A DNA stretch of 64,000 nucleotides from Amaranthus tricolor (GCF_026212465.1 NC_080049.1:6937792-7001791); one strand, 5' to 3'; positions 1 to 13,033 are shown, numbered from the stretch's first letter. Numbers and translations are program-made. The notes: generated by a model from the letters alone, not told the origin.

Positions 1-1454
1 TATTGTTCGATTTAGTTGCTATCGTTACGCGATAAACTTGTTACACGATAATTTAATGAGGTGTTACAATTACATATATCTTGAGTATTTTTACTTGAGG
101 ATTGGGAGAACTCTATTTGTGGTATCGAGGATTTTATGACTGTAACTTAGGCATAAAAGCTAAACTTAAATGAGTCATATTCGAGGCTATCTTTTGTTGA
201 AAGAGATTTCTTGTTGTGCTCCAAACAATTTAAGGTTTGTTACATTTTGATGTAAATAAATTCTTAGACATTGAATTTAAATAAAATGTGTTAAGATAAA
301 GGCTTATATAAAAGAATTACTAAAAGGAGTTATTACTGTTATACTTGGGATTGTCTTAATAATAGTTTGTGTTGAAGTCAAAACAACTAAGAAATTTACA
401 ATTTGGGGATTAAGATGGTTATCGCTTCATAAGGATATATTCTTGGTGATGAACGTTGCTTTTATTAAGAGTTGTGGTCATTGGTTGACTATGGTAGAAG
501 TAACAGTTTTGTATATTGCGAGTAGTATCAAAGAGTGTATTTGGTCGTGCTTTATATAAGGTTTGTGACGACAATAACTGACTTATAGGAGGTTATAAGG
601 TATTATGAAAATTTGAGATCCTAGTTCTTCGAGTAGGTTCAACCCTTGTAAGAATGCAACCCCAGCAGACGAAGAAGATTTTTAACTTTGAGACCGCTTT
701 TTAATTCTAGAGATGATTGAGTAAGCTAAAGACTCAACTCCTTTTAGTAATGATATTCAAAACACATATTAAATTAAATAAATAAATTTACTAATTATAT
801 TTAGTTGTCTAATAGGTCCAAAATGATATTAGATATAAAGTGTTTAAATTGATAAATAATTTAAGTCCAAATATTTGTTGAAATAAGTTTGAAATATGTT
901 GACTTAAGTTTAACGTTTTATAAGCTAAGTAATTTAGAATAAGTAAAACCTATGGCTTGATTACATGGTTTTAACTTATGGCTTAATTACACGGTTTTAA
1001 ATAAGTGATTTACTTGGTAAACAAGATTATACTAAAACGTTAGAATCCTTTTAAAAGTATTCATTTGTTTTCTCTTTTGTGACATTGGGATTAGAACTTT
1101 ATTTAAGGGAACTTGTAAAACGTTTTTCAAGGGGAAGAACGTGGTGAGAGAAGATAGAGAGAACTTCTTAGTCATAAAGAGTTCATTAATAAAAGGTGTT
1201 AGAATCCTAAGGGTTGAAAAAAAACTATAGGCGGGGAGTAGGCTATCGATAGCTGAACCTCATTAACAAATTCCTTGTTCTTGTTTAAGTTCATTTCACA
1301 TTTAGTTCTTAGATTTATTATTCAACTTAAAAAATTTCAGAAAAAATGTTTTGAAAGGTCTCCCAAGCTCTTGAGCTCACCTTCTAGAGAAAATTTTTAA
1401 ACGACCATATTCTTTATTCACCCCCTCTAAAGAGTATCCGATTTCCTATCAACC
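1..1454. other. AT-rich non-coding DNA, with a possible copia LTR end near 1405-1451
   Basis: No reading frame of note on either strand. The last part, about 1405-1451, contains 'TTCACCCCCTCT' followed by a 'CCTATCA' end. That resembles the 3' end of SIRE/Angela-type copia LTRs, and gypsy pol sequence starts directly after it. It may therefore be a copia LTR inserted in the gypsy pol. I found no matching 5-bp duplication upstream, so its left boundary is unknown and the assignment is weak. Confidence 0.35.
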
Positions 1455-1935
1455 TTTACAAGTTCAGTTGATTCTTAAGAGAATGATAGTAACCCAAGGT
1501 AGACAAAAGAGTTATTCAGATTAGTGATGTAGAACTATTGAGTCTCAAGTTGGGGACAAAGTATTTCTTCGAATTTCTCCAAATCAAGCAGTGATGAGAT
1601 TTTGGAATAAGGGTAAACTCGGCCCAAGGTTTATTGGACCTTGAGAGACTCTTGAGCGCATTTGTGAAGTAGCGTATCGCCTTGCTTTACATATTCCAGT
1701 TGAGACAATACATGTGGGACGACCCCACATGTCCTTTAGCCGCAACAGCTACCCCTTGATAACACTTTGCAGTATGAGGAGACACATGTTCAAATTCTAA
1801 ATAAGAAGATACGAGATATTCATCGGGTGGTGTAGCACATACGAAGGTGCTATAGTCTAACTATGTCACCGAGGAAGCCACATAGGAGGCAGAGGAAGCC
1901 ATGAAATGCAATTATCCGTGGCTGTTTTCTCCGGT
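1455..1935 (+). pseudogene. Ty3/gypsy pol 3' end (integrase C-terminus and chromodomain), decayed
   Basis: With stops ignored, the plus strand reads as the end of a chromovirus polyprotein. It has the segment before the GPF/Y module ('VGDKVFLRISP'), the module itself ('GKLGPRFIGP' followed by a stop), 'EVAYRLAL', and a chromodomain tail at 1855-1930 ('TEEAT', stop, 'EAEEAMKCNYPWLF'). The closing 'YPWLF' is typical of the Tekay/Del clade. Several in-frame stops and at least one frameshift show it is dead. In an active element this region guides integration and recognises chromatin. The LTR begins about 290 bp downstream, as expected for an element 3' end. Confidence 0.8.
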
Positions 1936-2228
1936 AGTAATTATTATGATTATCGTTGTTATAGCTATTACATCTCCTTAGTCTTTAAGAAGTAAGTTCG
2001 AGGACGAACTTTATTCTAAGTTAGGAAGAATCGTAAGATTTTTTTTGGGGGGGGGGGGGGGGGGGGGATGCTAGGACTTGGTTAGATCTTGGTAGATGTG
2101 TTAATGTTCGTTAGTTAACACAGTTTTCTTAAGTTGTGCATAATTGGATTGTATACTCGAGAACTTATTTAGCCATGACTTTGGATTTAGTAACTTTGAG
2201 GACGAAATTTATTTTAAGTTGGGTAGAA
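1936..2228 (+). repeat. Gypsy 3' untranslated region with duplicated pre-LTR motif and a poly-G run
   Basis: The segment between pol and the LTR carries the chromovirus motif 'TTCGAGGACGAACTTT' at about 1997, and a second version, 'TTTGAGGACGAAATTT', at about 2196. Each is followed by 'AAGTTRGG' and a purine-rich stretch. The second copy lies directly before the LTR and would be the polypurine tract. A run of 21 G occupies 2047-2067. The duplication could come from an internal tandem duplication or replication slippage. Confidence 0.6.
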
Positions 2229-2903
2229 TGTAACATCTGAGAAATTGATACTTTTAGAATTAGAATAATTTTAAAAAATATTAGAATGAGAATTATTTTG
2301 GGTTGAAAAATAATTGAGTTGAATAAATAAATTTTATGGGCTAAGATAACAAAGATTTAAATTGGGAATAACTATATGGCTAATATGATAAGATATCTCC
2401 TTTTTAAGTGGAAAAATTACCGTAAAAATACAATCTTTTGTTAATTTTCCACAATAATACCTATTTTTGATTAACCATAATACCATCAATTTAAGGGGTT
2501 TTTTTCCTAGAATAATATCAACTTTAGTTTATTAATTAATTTACCATTTTTTTGTCATATAACCTCTTATAATTTGATTTTTAACATGTCAGAGATATTC
2601 TAGAAAAACACTCCCTTAAGTAGGTATTATTCAAAGTTAATCAAAAGTTGGTAATATTGTAGGAAAATAAGTAAAATGTTGTATTATTTTTGTTAATTTA
2701 TGCTTTATAATTTTATTAGTTCTTTATTTCATTCCCTCGGTTCTTGCACAAAGAAACAAATAATTCCTCTATTTGGTGATTTAGAATAAAAATCAATACA
2801 CATTCTCCTTTCTTGACCTCCAAAACCGAAAACCCTCTAAGGAAGTATTGTTATGTTCTTCCTTAATCTATTAATTTTTGCTTTGGTATACATGCGCGCA
2901 CAC

Positions 2904-3090
<187 letters not shown>

Positions 3091-3569
3091 TCCTTATGTT
3101 TTCTTTAGTTATTATTTTATTTTGCCTTATCATGTTTCTCATCAAAGAATCATCATTCTTAGAATTACTTAAAAATGAAATTGTATATACTTGGAAAGAT
3201 GTTAAGATGACTAATATTCATAAAGGGAATGAAAGTTTATTAATTGTTGGGTTATGTTGCTATTAATAAAATTTTTGTATAAGTTAAGAGTGTTGATGGA
3301 TCTTTAAATCCTTGTAAATTTTGATGATGAGTATGAGATACGATGATTAGTATGAGATAAATGGACATTGAAATTAAGGAATGAGTGGAAAATGATTTTT
3401 ATTAGTAAAGTATTGGATAACTAATGTTCTTGAATTATTAGGAGACTCTTAGGTATACTATTGTGGGTTGGAATGTCTAATTGGTGTTAATTAGGCATAA
3501 AATGGAGGATTATGAAAGTTGATGAATTATTCAAGATTATGATCAATCTTAGAATGTAAAACCAAGTGT

Positions 3570-3800
3570 CACTACAAAAAAACTCTATACTGACTAATGC
3601 TAACAGTCGGAATTGAGTCAGTATAGCTCTATATCGACTAAATTTCAATTGTTTTTGTTAGTCGGAATTAACATAATCGGAATTTTTTGAGTCGCAATTT
3701 CTGTCGGAATTCCGACTAAAAGTGGTGGTAGAAAATTAATCGGAATTCCGACCGTTTTCCAACTAAAAAACATTCGGAAAAATAATTTAAAAAATTAAAT
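3570..3800 (+). mobile_element. CACTA transposon terminus (fragment)
   Basis: It starts with CACTACAAAAAAACTC and is followed by many short subterminal repeats of the type 'CGGAATTCCGACT' in both orientations, the usual architecture of a CACTA end. I find no facing 'TTTTTTGTAGTG' end before 4500, so only one terminus seems to be present. Its inner boundary is uncertain. Confidence 0.6.
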
Positions 3801-4764
3801 TGCTCAACCTGCGACTTCTATATCAGTCACCATCCAACTTGCTTTATAATACTTTAAACAAATGTATCTACTAGGCTTAAAACCCAAGAAATCCTCAAAC
3901 GCTCAAGCAATTGCACCAACACTCCAACCACTAGGCCATTTGATATTTAGTGATGTTATTAGCAATGTCTTTATACTTATAGCCTAAGGACCCATACCTT
4001 AATTCTTTATTTGTATTATATTAGTCGTATTAATATATTATTAGAATGTAATTAATCGTATTAGTATATTATCTTTTGTATTACTATTTTATTAATTGTA
4101 TTAAAGTATTATTAGTCGTGTTACCATAGTATTAGTTGTATTACTGTAGTATTATTATATTATTAGTTGTATTAGTATATTATTACTCGTATTAGTGCAT
4201 TATTAGTATACTATTAGTTATTTTTGTATATAATTAGTCGTATTAGTTTAGTATTAGTTGTATTAGTGTAGCTTTTGTATATATTATTAGTTGTATTAGC
4301 ATAGTATTAATCGTATTATTATAGTCCTAATATATTATTAGTTTTCCTTTTTACTAATACTATGCTTTGTATGTTTTCTAATAGTTTTGTTTTTAGAGTA
4401 AACCCCCATGGTACCTCAACAGAGAATTATTATGCGAGCGGAGGATGAACCCGAGTTGGAGTATGACTCCCTTTTGTTTAGATCTCTTTATTGTATTTGA
4501 TAAACTATTAGTTCAATTGTTTAGGTTTGTACTATTTTAAAGATGTAATTTGAACTTTGGACTTATTTGATTTGGTTGTAATTTTCCTTTATTTTGGACG
4601 GTTAAGACTTCCATTATATTGCTTTGGTTTTGGTTTAAGTATTCTACTTGGACATCAGTTTAACCTTTAAGTAACCCCTTATTTGTGTTGGCAAAAGTAA
4701 GCTTCCACTTGATTAATACTAAATTCTTGTTAGTGTTTGTCTTCATAATTTGGGGCAATTACAG

Positions 4765-4778
4765 TTGGTATTAAAGCC
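4765..4778 (+). other. Decayed primer-binding site of the gypsy element
   Basis: TTGGTATTAAAGCC follows the LTR end by one base. It differs slightly from the initiator-methionine tRNA primer site TGGTATCAGAGC used by plant LTR retrotransposons. It fixes the LTR end and the plus orientation. Confidence 0.6.
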
Positions 4779-5335
4779 AAGGCTTTGAAAGCTTGTCTAA
4801 AATATTACGATAATTAGAGAACTTGTTTAATTTAGAGAAGTTGAAGTTTGAAATAATAATAGGAGTAATTAAGAAATGAACTTAAAATTTAGGGATTATC
4901 GGTAAAGAAAGGATTTAAGTAGTAAGTCTAACTTAAATTAGATTATTGACTAAGTACCATTAGTGAACTACAAGTTTTAAAGGTTCTTAGTAAGCAAATG
5001 ATGATCCAATTATGTGGCTAAGTTGCCTAAGCATGATGGTAAATTAAGTTGATGGTAAAGTCGTCATTAACAGTATTTAAGCTGTTAAACAAGTTACCCA
5101 ATGGGATGGAAATTAATTAAAGTTGTTAAGTTACTAAGTCAATAGAGGTTAAGAAAAGAGTTTTATGCATGTGCATATTTAGTTGCCTTAAAGGCATAAT
5201 TAAAACTAGTTATTTCCTCACAGCAGTAACCAACAGGAAATCGGGGAAAGAATAGATCCCCAAACCCAGTAAAATCTCCTAGCGAAGCAACTCAAAGTCA
5301 TCCAAGAGACCGATGCTCGGTCATTTCATAGCCAA
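4779..5335 (+). other. Gypsy leader region, non-coding
   Basis: AT-rich sequence between the primer-binding site and the first recognisable gag codons. No frame is preserved. It is probably the 5' untranslated leader plus a degraded gag N-terminus. Confidence 0.4.
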
Positions 5336-6183
5336 CCAACGTGCTAGTGTGAATGACGAGACTTAGTTCTACAAAAGGTTTGCTACATACAAGCCTAAGA
5401 CCTACAATAGTGCTACAAATCCAATTGTCCTTGAAATTAGATTAATGAAATTGATAAAATTCTTGAGGTGGTGAACTGCCCAGAAAATGTTAAGGTTAAG
5501 CTTACATCATTTTATTTAGTGCGACCCGCGGAGCTTTGGTGGAGAGTCCTCAGGGGTGTTCCAGCGGCCTCCACATCTACTGGTGGAGCTGCACAACCCA
5601 CAAGTTGAAGGTGGGGAGATTTCTTGAAAAAATTGAGGGAGAGGTTCTACCCAACAACTCTACAAAGGCAAAAAGAATTAAAATGTCTTTACTTAAGGCA
5701 GCATTCTCTTAGTGTTACTGAATACATTAACAAGTTCTTGGAGTTAGCCCGATTTGGTTAAGATTATATGCCCGCTGAAAAGAAAAGTTAGACCGCTTCT
5801 ACAATGGTCTCAACTTCAGTTATCAAATGTTGATGAGCCAATATGAGTCTTTCTAAGTTATGTACGAACATGCAGTGGAGAAAGAATAGTCTGTAGGAGA
5901 GATGAAGAGGTGAGAAAAAAGAGCTATGGGGGAGACCAGGGAGGTTAGAGCAAGAAGCCCAAAGTTGAGGGAAACTCCAGGGGGAATCAAAATCAAAACT
6001 CCAAAAACTTCCAAAACCAAAACCACTTTAAAAACAACAAAAACCCACAAAACTCTAACTCGCTAAAAAGTCAATTGTGTGACAGGTGCAAGAAATCGCA
6101 CTCAAAGGGAGTCAACTGTCAGAGTAAGGTCGTATGTCTGAATTGTGGAAAACCAGGTCATTTAGCTCGAGATTGTTAGGGCA
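5336..6183 (+). pseudogene. Ty3/gypsy gag remnant with CCHC zinc knuckle
   Basis: The plus strand translates, with stops and shifts, to a retrotransposon gag. It shows a capsid-like part ('FYKRFATYKPKTY', 'PAELWWRVLRG', 'WGDFLKKLRERFYP', 'EYINKFLELARFG') and, at 6136-6180, the zinc knuckle 'CLNCGKPGHLARDC', which would bind the element RNA. A stop follows the knuckle immediately. The gag-protease linker and protease resume at about 13540, so this gag and the 13540-15370 remnant are probably one element split by later insertions. Confidence 0.8.
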
Positions 6184-6189
6184 AATGAA

Positions 6190-8079
6190 ACAACCAAACC
6201 AGCATAAACAATATAACAATATTGTCTACAAAGTATAGCGGAAGACTTATAGAAGTTTGGGTTTAATCTGACCTGTGGCTCGATAGCCGCAGCAAACCAA
6301 TATCGGAGTATTTAAAACTTTTACGTACTTAAGTGAATATTATTTACAAAACATTATAAAATTATTACAATGTACAAATATCTAATTTACATTTGTATTT
6401 CAAAAAGAAGTCCTCGCCTCGCACATAACACACAATACAAGTAGGCATCGTCTCCACATCAGAGCTAACCTAAAAATGGATCTATCCCCATAAGGGATAG
6501 GCCCCATCAAAGACTGTCAACAATTGAATTGTTGAGTAATCCGACAAACTATCACATTTATATACAAGTCATTAACAAAATCTACAATTAAATTCTTTGC
6601 TTAATTGGTAACTAACTAAAACATTATTTTATCCAAATCCAAACTCTTTTAAAAACACTGTTTGGTATCGACATAAATACGACTATGAACCTTTAGTTCA
6701 TAACGAATCAAAATACGGCTATAACTTTACAAGTTAATAGCGAAATCAAAATACGGCTATTACTTTATAATTCAATAGCGAAACAATACGACAAGTGAAA
6801 CATATGCTTTCAATGCGAAATAAACAAAACTTTATATACCAAACGTATTTATTCAAAACTCATATTAAAAACAATAATGTAACAACAGTTTAAAACGTGG
6901 GAATATATATGGACCGTCAGGAAGTAGCCTTAATCTAAATCTTGAGAACACGGGTGATCGTCATCATCGAAAATACGGTTCTTGCAAGAACAGAACGGGA
7001 TCGGAGGCTTGAGACCGATCCGAATAACCATTATCCATTATCAAGCAATAGGATTTCTCAATAATCCAAATATAAATATCCGTTGCCAATTTCCAAAAAC
7101 GGACATTTTTCAATGTCGAACATTTCAATATAAAAAGAAGCAATAAATCACTTTATTTTCTTTGAAATCAATAACCATAACTCATTTTCATAGTACAATA
7201 TATTTTCATAGTACAACATAATTTTGATCAAGGACTAGAAGGAAAATCCAAAATTTTGAACACTAAAAATTATACAATTTTACTCAAATAACAGCAACAG
7301 TAATACCACACCTTATAAAACATAACTTGAACATTAAAATACGTAAATTAAATTTAAAACAAAGTAGTTTGCTTGTAGGTTACCTTTATGAATAAATTCT
7401 TCAACCAAAAAATCATATTAAAAAACCAAAGAACTTCATTGATGCATTTGAACAAACACCTTGTGTCTATCAACTTATAACGCCAAAAGATAACAATCCA
7501 AGCTCCCTTTTTACATCACCATCAATAATACTCAACAAACTCATACTATCCATAATTACCCAATAAATAAACATAAAATAATCTTAAATACTTGATAAAG
7601 AAATACCCAATTGAAATCCCAATTTGAACAATTAAACTCATAATTGACTAATTTTGATTTTCATGACAGTCTTTTAGTATTTTGGACATAACTCTCTCAA
7701 TACAAACTCATTTTGGGGCAGTTCAAGTGCCTACGCGACCGCGACTCGAAGCTTTACAAATCTTATATAGACACCAGGACCCAAAAATGTCTAGAAGAGG
7801 CTCGAAATCATCCAAGAAAAGAGAGGATAAAATCATAATTGTTTTTTCAAGAACTATAAATGAACTTTGTTTTTAAACTTTGAAGATGAATCAAAACCCC
7901 AAATTGTAATCACTAATCAAATACTGCCACATGAATTAGAACTCAAAGATAACCCAATTTAATCAAATACTACCATATGAAGTAGAACTCAAAGAGAACC
8001 CAATTAAATCCAATTTTAATACTTGAACTGATTACCCCATTTTATGTAAAATAAAGTTAAATTTCAAGTATACTTGATT
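6190..8079 (-). mobile_element. Probable LTR-type sequence in minus orientation (left part)
   Basis: This non-coding stretch begins TGAAACAACCAAACC directly after the gag remnant. It continues after the CACTA element (11840-11970) and after the next element (13034 to about 13530). Without those two insertions it would be about 2.5 kb, similar to the other gypsy LTRs here, and it looks like the reverse strand of a plant gypsy LTR. I could not find a clean far end or a target duplication, so the call is tentative. No coding sequence is seen. Confidence 0.35.
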
Positions 8080-8094
8080 CACTACAAATAAGTA

Positions 8095-8510
8095 TCAAAA
8101 TAGCGATGGAAAATTAGCGACGCGGGCGGTTGGTCGCCAGTGGCGACGGAAAGGCGAGGGATAAAAACGTCGCCAAAAGGAAAAGCAAATTAGCGACGGG
8201 GAAAGTGGTCGCCAACCCGTCGCTACAAGCTTTTATTTTTTTTATTTTTTTTAAATGTTTAGCGACGAGAATCCAGTCGCCAAATGGTCGCCAATGATTA
8301 AGACAGTAATTTTTTTTTATTTAAATATATGGCGACGGGGTAAGTGGTCGCCTATTTGTCGCCAAGGATATTTTATTTTTTTTTATAAAAAATTTTCTTT
8401 GGCGACACTATTGATATGGTCGCCATTTAGTCGCCAAGTAGACCTTAATTTTTTTTTAAGTTTTAATAAATATAGGCGACGGTGGCTTGGAAGCCATTTG
8501 GTCGCCGCCA
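8095..8510. repeat. CACTA subterminal repeat region (left)
   Basis: 'GGCGAC', 'GTCGCC' and 'TGGTCGCC' motifs recur in both orientations, separated by T-rich spacers. The matching right-hand region is 11500-11815. In En/Spm-type elements such arrays bind the transposase and allow pairing of the ends. A frame stays open through this region but is not a credible protein. Confidence 0.75.
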
Positions 8511-8759
8511 CATTTTCATTGTTATATTTAATTTTTATTGTCATTAATTTAATTTATTTTAATTATTTAATTAGTACATATTTTATTTTGTTTGTTATTT
8601 ACTTGAGTTTTTTATATTTTTTTATTGTTTTATATTTTATTTTTATTGTCATTAATTATATTATTATCATATATTGTTATTTTCATGAATTGGTTTATAT
8701 TTTTATTGTCATTAACTTACTTTACTAATCAGTTGAATAATTATATTATTATATTATAT

Positions 8760-9361
8760 TTAGGAACAACATCTGATATTGTAGCGGTAGTGGGAGAGCA
8801 ATTGTCAAACAATCCAAATCCATACTCACATATGGTGCATGATGCAGTAGCTAGTGTGTTTCCAGACAATTACCATCAGTTTCTTCCCTCACAGTATGAT
8901 GTAGTGTCAGTAGATAATGAACCACCGGTACACGTTGACGAATATCCAAACCCTCAGTGTCGACAGTAGATAACTTGCTGTTATATTTGTGAAACTTCTA
9001 GATGGAGAAGAAACAGTAAGGGTGATAAGGTTTCGCGGAAACAATTTCATTATTTCCCCCTGGGCCGAGTAATCCAAAGCACAACATTGACTTATATCTT
9101 CAACCACTAATACAACAATTTCCAATTGCATTCAGAGAATTGCTACCGGTGAAGGTTTGGGAAGCTCTTACCGAGTTGAGCTTATATTTCAGAAGTTTGA
9201 CAACCACAAAGCTATGTGCGGAGGATTTGAGAGCGGTTTGACAACAGGTGCATGATAATAATGAAGAAACTGAAGAAGATGTGGATCTTGTACTGTCAGA
9301 AAACGAAGAATCCGAAGATGAAGATGTTGAGAACAACGAGTATTTTAGTGATGAAGAGTAG
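8760..9361 (+). pseudogene. CACTA-internal coding remnant with acidic C-terminal tail
   Basis: Two readable pieces occur on the plus strand. The first, 8762-8969, reads 'TTSDIVAVVGEQL...' and ends in a stop after 'NPQCRQ'. The second, 9250-9361, is a strongly acidic tail ending in a stop ('SENEESEDEDVENNEYF'). The segment between has stops in every frame. The position inside a CACTA element suggests a remnant of an element-encoded protein or a captured gene, but I do not recognise the family. Confidence 0.35.
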
Positions 9362-9396
9362 TTTAATTATTTATATGTAATTATTAGCTATTTTGT

Positions 9397-9938
<542 letters not shown>

Positions 9939-10990
9939 TTTCTTTACTGCAACAAGCAAACTTTTTTCATTTTCGAGGACTAGCGACCAACCAGCGACCA
10001 TAAAGGCGGTCGCCAAGTACAGAAAGTCAAACCTCCTGTCATGTCGTTGTAGTTGGCGACCAGCCAGCGACCAAAAAGGCGGTCGCCAAATCCCGCTGTA
10101 TTTCATTATTAATAGTGGGATTGATATCAACCATTGGATTTTATTTGGCCTTGATCTAACCGTTGAGTAATTTACTATATAAACTAACCCCTACCCACTC
10201 CTAACCCTAATCACATTTCCTTCCATTGCCGTTCCCCCCCCCCCCCCCCCCTCTCTCTTTCTTTCTCTCCCTCTCTCTCTCATTCTCTGTTTCCTTCCAT
10301 TGCCGTTGAGTAATACCATAATCACATTTCCATTGCCGTTTCCTTCCATTAGAGCTGGTTTTGTTTCTGATCTTTGGTTTTATATTTGGTTAAGCTTTAC
10401 ATCTGGGTTTTTCGAAAGTTCTCTAGTTCTTCTGTTTTTTTTTTTTTTCATTTATCTCAGTTTTATGTTGATCTGATTATGATTTTGATTTATCTTATGT
10501 ATTTTGATTTTCTCTTTTATTTGTTTTTAATCCGAAAATCATGATCTGATTTTAGTACTTTACCTGATCTGTTTTCTTTCTTAATAATCTTGTTTGTTCT
10601 TTGCATGTTAATGATGATTTTGATTTTGATCTGCTCATTTGTAGTCAAACTTCATGTTTATTTTGATCTGATTATGATTATGATTTTTTTTTTATTACCT
10701 GTTTCTTTGGTTTTTAATCCGAAAATTAAGATCTAATTTAAGCCTTTTACCTGTTATGTTTCAATTAATGATACTCTTGCATGTTGTTTTTATATTGATC
10801 AGTTTTTGTTTCATGATGTTTCTTTTTATAAATTCCGAATTATGGTATTACTTGAGCATGTTTAATGTTATTTTTTTGCCTAGATTTTGTTTTATGTTAT
10901 TTTCGACATATTTTTATGTTTTTTTTTTATATTTTCGAATAATGGCATTTTTGAAACATGTTAATATTTTCCAGTTTTTTCTTTTTTTCA
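9939..10990 (+). other. CACTA interior, non-coding; GTCGCC motifs, poly-C and CT-rich leader-like tract
   Basis: At 9975-10090 there are more 'GCGACC' / 'GGTCGCC' motifs, here internal rather than subterminal. A run of 18 C (10234-10251) is followed by a CT-rich tract, then T-rich sequence with 'GATCTGATT' repeats. This looks like a plant promoter, 5' leader and intron leading to the small frame at about 11000-11230. That reading is inference. Confidence 0.4.
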
Positions 10991-11027
10991 TATTCAGTTT
11001 TAAATCGTTTTATTTTTTTAAATTTCA

Positions 11028-11230
11028 AGAACAATCGAAAGGTCAAAGACTCACAGCCTACGAAATATTTACAAGAAGCACGGCAAATAGAGTTCAATAA
11101 TCAATTGTGGGAAGCGGTACGAATGGGAAATGTTCAAGAAGCGGTACAAATTCAAGGAGAACGAGAACTCTTTTTGAAATTCATTCAATCCCATCTCAAT
11201 TTGTATCATCCCTCTCCTCCAAATGAATGA
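11028..11230 (+). pseudogene. Short hydrophilic open frame inside the CACTA element
   Basis: After a T-rich, intron-like stretch ending near 11028, the frame reads 'NRKVKDSQPTKYLQEARQ...', then 'FNNQLWEAVRMGNVQEAVQ', and ends 'LYHPSPPNE' plus stop. The amphipathic helical composition looks coding rather than random, and base composition is less AT-rich than around it. It could be the last exon of an element gene or a captured host fragment. I do not recognise the family. Confidence 0.3.
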
Positions 11231-11399
11231 TTAAATATATGTACTTTTTGTGACTTTGTAAATAAATTTTAATTTTATATATATTTCCAGCTCTTTATTT
11301 TTATTTACTTGTTTTATGTGTGTATATATATTTATCTTAATATTACAACAAATATAAATATATAAATATAATTAATAAAATATAAATATATAAATGTAT

Positions 11400-11402
<3 letters not shown>

Positions 11403-11491
<89 letters not shown>
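11403..11491. repeat. (TA)n microsatellite
   Basis: About 90 bp of uninterrupted TA, just inside the right subterminal repeats of the CACTA element. Confidence 0.97.
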
Positions 11492-11497
<6 letters not shown>

Positions 11498-11970
11498 AGA
11501 GGCGACAGTGTGGCGACGGAAAGCTGGTCGCCAAGAAACAGGTACGAATATAGGAGGGCGACGAAACAGCTACGATAGGGTGGTCGCCAAACGAGCGACC
11601 AAATAGCTAGGAGATATGTGGTCGCCACTATGGCGACGGGATCTTGGTCGCCAACTGGTCGCCAACTGGTTCTGAAGGAAGGCGAGGAGAAGGCGTCCAT
11701 TTTTTTATTAGCGACGAATGAATTAGCGACCACCTCGGATCCCGTCGCCCGCCCGTCGCCCACCCTACTTTTTGACCATTTAGCTATCATATGGTGACGA
11801 AATGCATTGTCGCCAATTCGATAGTTATTTGTAGTGATTTCTATTACCCAACAAACACTTAATACTAACTAAAACTTGATTTGGAGAAGATGAACTCAAA
11901 ATCCCCAAACCCTAGTAATGGAACTCGAAAATGATGGATGAAAGGAGGGGTTTGATTTCATTTAGTTTAA

Positions 11971-13006
11971 GGAAAAATTGTTTGTAAAAAGCCAACCTTT
12001 TGGCCATCTGCAAATAAAGGGTCAAAGTTTCATTTATTCTATAAAAATGCAACATTTTGCTCATTTTTGCAAAGAAAGAGATATTTTACTGGTCACCGGT
12101 AAAATTATTAAATTCTTATATCAACCAAGTCATAGTTGTCAGTTTGACTAATTTACCATCTTCTTCTTCTTCTTCTTCTTCTTCTTCTTCTTCACACGTG
12201 CAATCTAACCTTCAGCATTTCTATAGTGGAGGTTCAAGTACAATTTTAAGGTAACTTTTATTTCTTGGGTATTACAAAGGAGATTTCGAGAAAAACATCA
12301 CAACAAAAGTAGGTTATTAACTTTAAATTCTCAATTGATACTTCATTGTTTGACTGATAATTGTTCGAAGTTTGCTATAAATTAGGTTTCACTCTTTAGG
12401 TTGGGTCTTATCTTCTCATCCAACATACCACATTGTGCCTCTAGCTCTATCAATTTTCCAAAACATTACATCTAAATTTTCTGGAAATTTGAATTGTTTT
12501 TTCCACTCAAAGAAGGACACAATCACCATTCTTGAAAACAAAAAAAAAAATTAACACTTTTATACAATAACAACTAAAATACAAAGGAACTTTATCAACT
12601 TATTGGCCAATTTGGACAAGAGTATAATTTCTCTCCTATGTTTGGTTCCATACGGACAGTTCTTAATTTCTCCGTTAAGTTGTAAAAACATCTTAACATT
12701 AATTGAGTTTACACTGCGTCCACAAGAAGAATATGTGCACTCACTCATTTGCAGCTTCAACGAACAAGGAGAATGAAGAGTGTGAGAGAAAACATATAAA
12801 GACATTAAATGAAGATTTTCAGGGAAAGTGAAGAGTTCAGGCTAAAATATTAATTTCTTTTACTTTTTTGAATTACCAGGTTAACAGGTTACAGTAGGTA
12901 AGCATTATCTGGAAACTCTTTTTTTGCAAAAATGAGTAAAAGGTTGAATTTTTAAAGAATAAATGAAACATTAGCCCTTTATCTACAGATGGCCAAATGG
13001 ATAAAT
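11971..13006. mobile_element. Non-autonomous element with long inverted ends (Mutator-like?), about 1 kb
   Basis: The two ends are inverted copies of each other over roughly 80 bp: 'TGGCCATCTG' at 12001-12010 faces 'CAGATGGCCA' at 12986-12995. 'GTTTCATTTATTCT' and 'CTCATTTTTGCAAA' follow inward on both sides. The interior holds a short CTT repeat (about 12160-12193) and no recognisable gene. Flanking it are direct copies of about 26-27 bp (11945-11970 and 13007-13033), much longer than a normal Mutator 9-bp duplication, so exact boundaries and class are uncertain. Confidence 0.6.
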
Positions 13007-13033
13007 GAGGGGTTTTATTTTCATTTAGTTTAA

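Noticed and set aside
2047..2067. Poly-G run as a G-quadruplex regulator
   Set aside because: A single uninterrupted homopolymer in dead element sequence, also prone to sequencing error. Reported only as part of the 3' region.
5853..6050. Hydrophobic minus-strand frame
   Set aside because: Antisense shadow of the gag zinc-knuckle linker.
8255..8728. 157-codon hydrophobic frame
   Set aside because: Overlaps the CACTA subterminal repeats and T-rich spacers. Composition is that of the repeats.
10190..10215. CCCTAA-like telomere motif
   Set aside because: Only one or two isolated units, no array.
12560..12805. 81-codon minus frame inside the inverted-end element
   Set aside because: No recognisable domain, no exon borders and AT-driven composition.
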